Shown here piece by piece: positions 56,784 through 64,000 of a DNA stretch of 64,000 nucleotides. Numbering within the stretch: the stretch's first letter is position 1; each line of letters starts with the position of its first letter. A model generated the notes under the pieces. That model was given only the letters and a program-made list of their open reading frames with translations. It had not been told where the DNA came from and did no database searches. This stretch comes from Hygrophila difformis (lineage: Eukaryota > Streptophyta > Magnoliopsida > Lamiales > Acanthaceae), in assembly GCA_030278955.1 (NCBI GenBank), contig JAOANR010000005.1:5127431-5191430 (forward strand), read 5' to 3'. A program made the translations under genes and the position numbers.

Positions 56784-57060
56784 TAGTGACAATCATCACC
56801 CTTGAAGATAGTTCAAATCCTTTGAATCACGAATGCACAAAGCATATTGACATTGATTATTACATTTTGATTAATTTACTTTCTTCCACTTACATAATAC
56901 TACTTCATACCACATAACACTAGGAGACATATTTACTAAATCATTACCTGTTAACAAGTTTTCCATACCTTTTTGTTCAAGTTGAATCTAGTGTCTCCCC
57001 AAGTTCTACTCCAAGTTCAACTTTGAGGGATGTTAGAATATACTTTCTTCGTTTTTTTTT
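56784..57060 (+). pseudogene. Ty1/copia relic (copy 2)
   Basis: Same remnant as at 5417-5690: HECTKHIDIDYY, DIFTKSLP-like coding sense, then tgttagaatatac at about 57031, and a long T run (57050-57080). It predates the segmental duplication. Confidence 0.75.
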
Positions 57061-57576
57061 TTTTTTTTTTGGTTTTTTTTTTAATTGGTACATTCGTAAA
57101 TGTGCTAGCTATTCACATAAACATTTTGACTTAAAATTTTATCATAGTTATACAAGTTAAAATATAGCCAATTAGAATCTTGTTAGACTCATCTCATTTT
57201 GTTAGTTTTTAAATATCGAACTTTTAAAAGAATTTACTTGTGCCGAACTTGAATTATTAATAGTTCAAAATGCGCATTGGACTGCACATTGGATTGGTCT
57301 GGATCAATTAAAAAAATAGAGGAAGTATTGGTGTAAGGTAAAGAAATCTCACTCGAGAAAAAAATAAATAATCACCATATTGTGAAATTAGACCAAAAGA
57401 TAGTTGCAAAATAAAAATGTAATAGTATTAAATTTTGAATTTGATGGATAGAATTTGAAATGTCACAAATAAATTGAATCCATATCCAGATATTCATTTG
57501 GATTTCATGCTACCCTTCAAAAAACGAGAGGCATGTCTGTCAGTTTGAGTGGTTGTTTGATAAACCATATGAAACT

Positions 57577-57686
57577 AGTAAGTAACCCGTCGAGACTCGA
57601 CGGACATAATTATATATTTTATAAATATATATATATATATTTATATTGCATAAAATAATAATATATTATATTTTGAGTAATGGAAA
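57577..57686. other. AT-rich spacer
   Basis: Contains a (TA)n-like run near 57625-57640 and a small palindrome cgtcgagactcgacg at 57588-57602. No gene. Confidence 0.5.
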
Positions 57687-59642
57687 ATGTATAATGATTT
57701 TTTTTTTTTTGAGGAGAAAGAAAGACATTTTATTCCATACCAATCCAAAAGTTGAAATACAAAATTCTAGTAAGGGAACGACAGCCCCTGTGACTAGAAC
57801 TAGCAATATCCAAGAGACAACAACCAATCTCACAAAGTGGTCTGAGCATACTTACTCTCAACAAATGAGATATACAATAAGGAACTCAAATGGAAACTCA
57901 AATTGACATTCCATTAACTAGCTTGATCATCATGTCTCCCTTGCGATTAACACATATCCGTTGTCTCGAGTCAAAAGGCAATAAACTGGCAGAACGGTTC
58001 TCGGACAAGGTTAGGGAATAAAGCGGCTTGTGGGGACAGAGGGATCACCAAGAAACTCAACTAATTGTACCCCAAATCAAACTCTACAGTAGAAACACAG
58101 GGACTATGACATTTTCTCAATACACAGACCGAGCTATCCCATAGATTTTATAAAAAATGCCATCCCCAACTACTGAAACTCGGAAACCTCTTTTTTTTTT
58201 TTTTTTTTTCATTCTCATTTTCCAGAGGAATCTGTCTTTCAATTTTTTTTTTTTTTTTTTTGATTATCTCAGCACCATTCTAAAATCCCAACCTCTTCGC
58301 ACTTTCTAAAAACATTTCAGCTCCCAAAGAACTCCATATAAAAAAATTGACTTCTAAAGATCACCCTCCCATTGTAGATGCCTAGGAAACTCCTAGATTC
58401 CCACTCAAAACATTGATATCAGTACTTTTAAGACAAGAGTGATACATGGGACGAATTAGTCAAAAAAAAGAACTGGTTGGCTCTCTACGGGATTATGTAA
58501 GAACATCTAGCCAAAGCCAACTAAGATAGAGAGGAGTGTCCATTGCCCTTATCATTTCCGAAACACCGAATTGTGAAAAAGGCAGGTTCAACATGAATGA
58601 TAAAGCACGTAACAGCATATCAAAATAAGCACCACAAATGTACGCGTCCAAATAAAGTTGAGGTTCAGATCTCACCGGGTTAACACCACATGTCGGTTGG
58701 TTCGATGAATTCATAGCGGCCAATTGCGAATTTATCCAATAGACACCATCCTCTTCCTAGACATCCCAGCACCGGCCATGTCAGTGGATCTTAAAGCCAC
58801 TACAGACTCCACAGCATCTTTCTTTTATCTCCTTTTGGTTCTTCCAGCAACCCTAATCCCACTTAAAGCAGCAGCAGCCATCGCAACATATTCCTTTTAT
58901 CACCTTTTGGTTCTTTCAGCTGCACAGAAGCATTGACATCAACGACCCCTCCCCTATCCTCTATCTTACTACAGCATCCTCCCATGGAATGGAAAACCTC
59001 CACAGCAACAAATTATAGTCGCAGCAACACCCGGGAGATGGCTTTGATCTCGGCTTCAATTGAGTCTGTGACCCCAATAAAATCAGATAGAACAAATATA
59101 ACCTCTCCTTGTTCGTCTCGAATAACCCCTCCGATTCCCGCCGGCCCCGGATTCCCAAGCGATGACCCGTCAGTATTAATCTTCCACCATCCGGTAGATG
59201 GTCGAATCCATGTAAGTCCTCTGCGTATCGGCCTAGCATTTCGCATGGGACCTGTGTGAATACCCTCCAGAAACTGACTACAAACACCCACACCATTACT
59301 TCCTCCACCCTGCACCATCGCACCCCACCAGAATTCTATGCGCCACTTCATCTCTTCTATCGCCTCTGACAACATCGGTTGCTTCCCTTTAAAAATAGCG
59401 TCGTTCCTATACTTCCAAATTGTCCAGACAATTACCAGCCCAGTAGTAAGCCACAAAGGTCTACGGCCCTTTTCAACTTTATTACTGTACCACCAGGACA
59501 ATAATTGAGATGTACAGCCTGGGATCGACCAATCTACAGCAAACCAGGCAACTCCTTGGTACCACAAAGAGCAAGCAAATTTACACCTACAAAAGAGATG
59601 GTCGATGGTTTCCACCTCCACACCACAAACTGATGTATATGA
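57687..59642 (-). mobile_element. 5'-truncated LINE (L1-type) with TSD
   Basis: Element 57698-59632 on the minus strand, ending in poly(A) (T run 57698-57710 on plus). It is flanked by atgtataatga (57687-57697) and atgtatatga (59633-59642). The coding part 59621-59013 encodes the end of the zinc-type region (DHLFCRCKFACSLW) and the start of RNase H (WWKINTDGSSLGNPGPAGIGGVIRD). The rest of RNase H (59010-58700) is frameshifted. Two further T runs (58191-58210, 58239-58260) lie in the 3' UTR and might mark an older tail. Confidence 0.85.
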
Positions 59643-59842
59643 TAAAATAATTTAATTATTTTTATTAAAACTAACTAAGAAATCGTATTATACCGTATTC
59701 TTTAGCTTCTGTGGCTTGTCCAGTACAAATCTAATAGATCAATAAAAATAATTATTAAAAAAATATTTTTATTTAATTTGAAATTTAAATTAAATAATGT
59801 AAAATTTAAATATAAGTATTAAACATAATATGAAAAATTCCC

Positions 59843-60220
59843 TTACAATCTGCTGAAAATTTCATTTCTTAAAATCTCATTGGTAGGGGCTAGTATAATA
59901 CTATCTTTAAAAATGTCTGAACTTGAAGTGATGCAGATTATATTTGTATATGTACTCGTAAAAATTATGGCTATATAATGACCCGTAGAATTTATAAGAA
60001 TATAATCCGGAAATGTCACATCTAATTGTAGATCTATAAAATCAATACCGGCCTTACCATCACCTACATCAAATATCCATTTTGCAAAGTTTTTGTTATA
60101 TATAAATGTTATTGTAAACAACATTTCTTGTGGTATGTTGAGTTAATCATTCTTAATTGCAATTAATCTTTGAGCCACATCTTGCTAGCGACACGAAATA
60201 TTGCAACATAACTGTTCATG
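59843..60220 (-). pseudogene. Helitron helicase fragment, copy A (shuffled)
   Basis: Minus strand. Degenerate sense at 60220-60115 matches the extreme C-terminus of Helitron PIF1-type helicase (VAIFRVASK, then NVVYN). Directly following is an open frame (60124-59843) matching a more N-terminal region (FAKWIFDVGDGKAG, ILAPTNEIL). In an intact helicase the order is the reverse, so the fragment is permuted. Confidence 0.65.
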
Positions 60221-60299
60221 GCTTAAAAAAGATTTTGGAAGATAAAATGCAATATTCTTTAAAGATTGACATTGATTTTTATTTATAATCATAGAAAAA

Positions 60300-61096
60300 C
60301 ATACTATAAGTTGAAATTTTCTCTGGGGATGGAAAAAAAAAAAACCGTTCCCAATGGTGAAAGCCGAAAACCGGATTTTCGGTATGGTTTTGGGGAGAGG
60401 ATTATTGGGGATAGACCAGGTATCAAAGATTTTCTCGAGGATTTTTTCAGGGATGGGGACCGGGGCCCATCCCCGATATATTTTATATATTATACTAAAT
60501 TTTATATATTATATTTAATATTTTGTATGTTATATTTTATTACTTTTTACTAAAGTCCATTAGCCAATTACTTAAAAAAAAAAAAAAATCCAAACCCTAG
60601 TATAACCTCCATTGGTAATAAATCAAATTATATTATTAATATATAATATATATATATATTGTATCATTAACTTTATTTATATATTTATAATCTGCTTTAT
60701 TTTTCAATTTTTTAAGAAAAATATGGAAAGCAAATGTTGTGGATTTGTTTATTTATTATTATATTGCATGAATTATCAAACTTTATTATGTGAATTGAGT
60801 ATTTAAAATTCAAAAATGTAGTTTGATAGGTTGATTATATATTTGAAACAATTATAAAATTTTGATGTGGATTATAATTTATTGTAAACAATTTGTGTGT
60901 GTTTTAATATCATTTTAAAAATTTGGTTTGTAAAATGAATCCTCGATAAGTCTCAATGGGGATCGGGGAAATTATAATACCCGATGGGATCCCCGATAAA
61001 ATCCCGGGCAGGGATTGGGCCTGTTTTGGGGATTAAAGATGCTATTGGGGATGGGGATACTACTCCCCGTCCCGAAACCGTCCCATTGCCATTCAT
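60300..61096. mobile_element. Insertion with GGGGATGGGG-type ends in the Helitron array
   Basis: Comparison of the two Helitron copies shows about 0.8 kb extra in copy A between ttttctct (60310-60320) and cattcataatc (about 61093). Its ends are rich in ggggatgggg and ccccgtcccg words with an AT-rich core (60470-60940) containing TA runs. This resembles small non-autonomous hAT-like elements, but I could not define clean inverted repeats or a target duplication. Confidence 0.45.
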
Positions 61097-61372
61097 AATC
61101 ATTCTACCAGTCAAGAAATTTTTACTTTCATGATTTTCCAAAAATTAGTTTAACCTCAATAATATGGTTCCGCATCTTGGTTACTATCAACCTACTTACA
61201 TTGCATACTTTATTTGATGGATCTATATTCCTAATAAGCATGACTATGCAACCCTAATTCAATTATATTTCATGATTCGGTAATCCAGAACAATTGACTT
61301 TGTTTAGGTATTCTAGTGATAATTCATTGGCATTATCTACGCTTTCATCCTCTTGACAAATATTGTTAGAGC

Positions 61373-61790
61373 TTATATATATGCATTTTCATTTGCAAAC
61401 CTACGTTCCGTGATGTAATAATTCATCGTGTCAACAATCTCATTGATAGAGATTAGTATAGCAATATCTTTAAAAGTATGTGGATTTGAAGTGGTGCAGT
61501 TTATATTTGTATAAGTATTATCAACAATTACCGATATAGGATCTCTCGTAGAGTTTATAAAATTATCATATGGAAATATCACATCTAATTTTACATCTCC
61601 AATATCAATACCAGATTTACAAATTACCATTATCTACATGAAGAATTAATTGTGTAAATTTCTGCTATATATAATTTTCATTATAAACAACATTTCTTGT
61701 AGTATCTTGGGTTAATCCATCTTAATCACATATTAATACTTTAAGTATTTTCTTTCCAGTGACACGAGATATTGCAACGTATCACTAACA
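61373..61790 (-). pseudogene. Helitron helicase fragment, copy B (shuffled)
   Basis: Same arrangement as copy A: C-terminal sense at 61790-61670 (VAISRVTGKKILK, TTRNVVYNE) followed at 61640-61373 by the internal region (residues GIDIGDVKLDV, DPISVIVDNTY, AILISINEIVD). Stops interrupt the junction. Copies A and B are diverged tandem paralogues. Confidence 0.68.
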
Positions 61791-62029
61791 TGGGTAAAAC
61801 TGATTTTTAGAGATAGAGTAACATTACTTAAAGATTGACATTTTTTTTAATAGACATAGTAAAACAAAATGCAAGTGTGACTTTTTTCCTCTGAAATCAA
61901 ATTAGAAATTTGGTTAATTCAGATGGGCTCATAATCATTCTATCAATCAAGAATTTTCATCCCTAATAATGAACTTTGTTTTAATGAGAAGAGAGGTTAA
62001 ATAATTTTTTGGGATAAATTTTTTGCTGG

Positions 62030-62175
62030 TAAATTCTCGTCACAATATAGTGGAATACCAAATCTAGAATGTGCAGTCCTGCCTCTTGGAATGAGTATGG
62101 GTGCTATTCCACTGGATGCTACATACACAATATCACTTCTCCGACGAAGGGCTAAACATAATGTTTTCTAGATAA
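62030..62175 (-). pseudogene. Helitron helicase fragment, Walker-region neighbour
   Basis: Minus-strand sense LRRRSDIVYVASSGIA, then IPRGRTAHSRFGIP, the conserved Helitron helicase block after motif I. No replication initiator (Rep) domain is present in the window. Confidence 0.75.
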
Positions 62176-62298
62176 ATTATCGATAAATGTCTTGTTATAT
62201 CACCACGTAAAGAAAAAAAAAATTAATCATCATCACTATCAACTACATACATTATTTTATTATAAATATTCCTCTGCTCATTAATCAAGAAAGGTAAT

Positions 62299-62880
62299 TG
62301 TAACGCCCCGAAAATTTAAACCTGATTTTCGCAAGCATTACCGCCGTACTAACTATCCTAAACTAGTGGCCAGCTAATTTAAAACAGCTAGTACAAGGCT
62401 GAGCAACCTAAAGTGATCATCTGATTAATCCAATTTCATGTGGAATCTAAAATAAAATAAAACACATAGGCACGAAGATAATCCATCATAACAACTAAAT
62501 AAAACAATTCCTGTCAGAGTATCAGGCTACAAGCCTCTCAAACATAATCTGACATGCTGCCAATATATCAGAAACAGGGCTACCAGCCCAAAATAGTAAA
62601 TCACACAAGGCCACAGGCCGACAGAATGTAAATCCTAGGCTCACAGGCCTCAACTAGTTAAGTAAGTAACAAATAATAACAATCCACAGAGTACCACATA
62701 AATAAACATGATAAGATGAACATGCAAAATCCTATCTATGTGATCTCTCATGCCCAAACCCAAATCATGCTCCGGCGCCTCCAGCAGGATCTATAAAACA
62801 GACAAAAGCAAAGGGAGTCAGTACAACGTACTGAGCAAGGCTACGTGCCGGGGAGTAAGGGAAAACAGAGCAACAGTAAT

Positions 62881-62911
<31 letters not shown>

Positions 62912-64000
62912 AATAAAAGCATGATTAACGTAGCAGAATGTAAATAAAGCAATTAAACATCACACCGTCCCATACCGGTGCTTCAACCATAATCATACAA
63001 TTTATGCAAGTGATGCATGGCCTAACATACACCTATCTAACCTATATGCAGATGCAAATGAATATGCCTAGCCGGCACCTAAAAACCCGGGCGGTATGAA
63101 CCCACGGGTGAGGATATCATCAACTCCAACCCGTTACAGGGTAACATACACCATCCCCGCAGGGACCACAGGCATCAGAGCCCAAATCATACACCCCAAA
63201 GGGCAACAGGCTTCCCAGCCAATAATCACACCCCGAAGGGCTACTGGGTCTCAACAACACCTGTAAAGGCTGCCCGTATAATCACAATCATATACTCGCC
63301 CCATCGACTGACATACTCATCAATTCCATAAGATGCAACTTCATAAACCATAATTAAATAAAAGTATATCTTGGGATGAATCTAGTATTCCAATAATATG
63401 ACAAAAGGGCAAGAATAATATCCAAACAAAACACTACTGTAAGCTTGTTCTAAGACAAACTTTATAAGTAAATAATTGATCCCAACCAAAAAGACTATGC
63501 ACACGTTGCCAAGAGGTCATAGAAATTTAATCAAATACAATAGAAGTAATCATACACCCTGAAGCAACTCTGTAGCAGTTTTCTCAAATATGTCTTCCAT
63601 TTTCATTCTAATTGAAGGATTAACCATTGCTAAGCTACAACCATTGTCCTGACTTATAGTTAATAAGATATGTTTATACAATTAAGAAATTAAGGGTTTA
63701 GGGTGTATCTGCACATATGCTGCACACATCCAACAAGAATTGGCAAGCATAAATTCTATGTGTGCACAACTAGTGTAATTAAAACAATAGACAAAGAAAC
63801 AATAAAAATTAGTCAATCGGTAGTGGCGAAATTAGTTACATTGCTTTGAATTTTGTTTCAAAAGGCTTTCTTCATCATCTCCCAATACAACTACAGACAC
63901 CCACACCGAGGCAGAGCTTATAATTATTTCCATGGCAAGCATAACTGTAATGGATTATTACTCATCTCAAATTCTTCATTTTCCCGTCTATTCAGATTCA
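62299..64000 (-). mobile_element. Gypsy-type LTR end, runs off the window
   Basis: Starts tgtaacgccccgaaaattt, the reverse of the ggggcgttaca end of many plant gypsy LTRs. The interior has the same style as elements A and B, including gagtcagtacaacgtactgagcaagg (62817-62842), where A has gagtcagcgaaaaacaatcgctgagtaagg. No other LTR, PBS or coding sequence is in view, so a solo LTR cannot be excluded. Confidence 0.7.
62880..62918. repeat. (AAT)n/(AAAT)n microsatellite
   Basis: About eight taa units followed by ataaataaataa. Confidence 0.9.

Larger units (their letters stand above)
53324..57576 (+). repeat. Segmental duplication, copy 2
   Basis: Direct paralogue of 1757-6195. It lacks the three retroposons of copy 1 but has a Stowaway MITE (56115-56573), an extra stretch of about 160 bases at 55408-55570, and a short tandem duplication near 56022-56066 (actgggatatagtttagt). 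Its end diverges after gtttgataaaccatat. Both copies keep the tandem units and copia relic. Confidence 0.9.

Noticed and set aside
57585..57605. Palindrome cgtcgagactcgacg as a regulatory site
   Set aside because: Short and isolated in AT-rich spacer, with no gene nearby.
1..64000. CRISPR arrays, tRNA or rRNA genes, bacterial operons
   Set aside because: No regularly spaced short repeats, no cloverleaf or rRNA words; all content is plant nuclear repeat DNA.

Overview
The window is nuclear DNA from a flowering plant, most likely a eudicot; the species cannot be named from the sequence. The evidence is the AT-rich intergenic background together with plant-type Ty3/gypsy chromovirus, Ty1/copia, L1-type LINE with RNase H, Helitron, MULE, hAT and Stowaway sequences and an integrated caulimovirid genome. 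I found no convincing ordinary host gene, tRNA or rRNA gene. Nearly every coding stretch belongs to a transposable element or an integrated virus, and almost all are broken.

Layout. (1) 1-6195 is old low-copy sequence. It holds an inverted duplication (arms 66-1148 and 3185-5010). Most of it (1757-6195) is repeated directly at 53324-57576, so the two copies act as empty sites for each other. The comparison dates a small retroposon, a poly(A) retroposon, a SINE (all in copy 1) and a Stowaway MITE (copy 2). (2) 6386-40731 is an integrated plant pararetrovirus on the minus strand, flanked by a 14-bp near-perfect direct repeat. Two large Ty3/gypsy chromoviruses of one superfamily have split it: element A (6402-19587, minus, TSD gggac), whose 5' LTR carries a 1.14-kb hAT, and element B (23949-35737, plus, TSD cctag), which sits inside a viral protease-like domain. 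(3) 40868-42139 is a MULE with long terminal inverted repeats. (4) 42436-53335 is the 3' half of a LINE on the minus strand, cut by a complete Ty1/copia element (44361-53129, plus, TSD aatat) that carries an extra envelope-position ORF. (5) 57577-64000 holds a second truncated LINE, a tandem pair of shuffled Helitron helicase fragments with an insertion between them, and the end of another gypsy-type LTR running off the window.

How the parts work. The two chromoviruses each had LTR promoter, PBS (initiator tRNA-Met), gag, protease, RT, RNase H, integrase with a C-terminal chromodomain-like tail, and PPT. Both now have frameshifts and stops, and each has lost a different integrase catalytic residue. 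A notable shared design is a GTAAGT donor-like site in U5 and an acceptor-like CAG abutting the gag ATG. Element B has a second such CAG abutting an extra coiled-coil ORF upstream of gag. Splicing between them would remove the PBS.

The pararetrovirus has the order coat protein, movement protein, retropepsin-like domain, then a separate protease-RT-RNase H and a downstream ORF. This resembles cavemovirus/solendovirus organisation, and the retropepsin-like domain after the movement protein is the least expected part. Inferred order of events: duplication and old repeats and LINE; pararetrovirus; gypsy A and B and copia (LTR pairs differ by roughly 1-2 per 100 bases by eye); then hAT into gypsy A.
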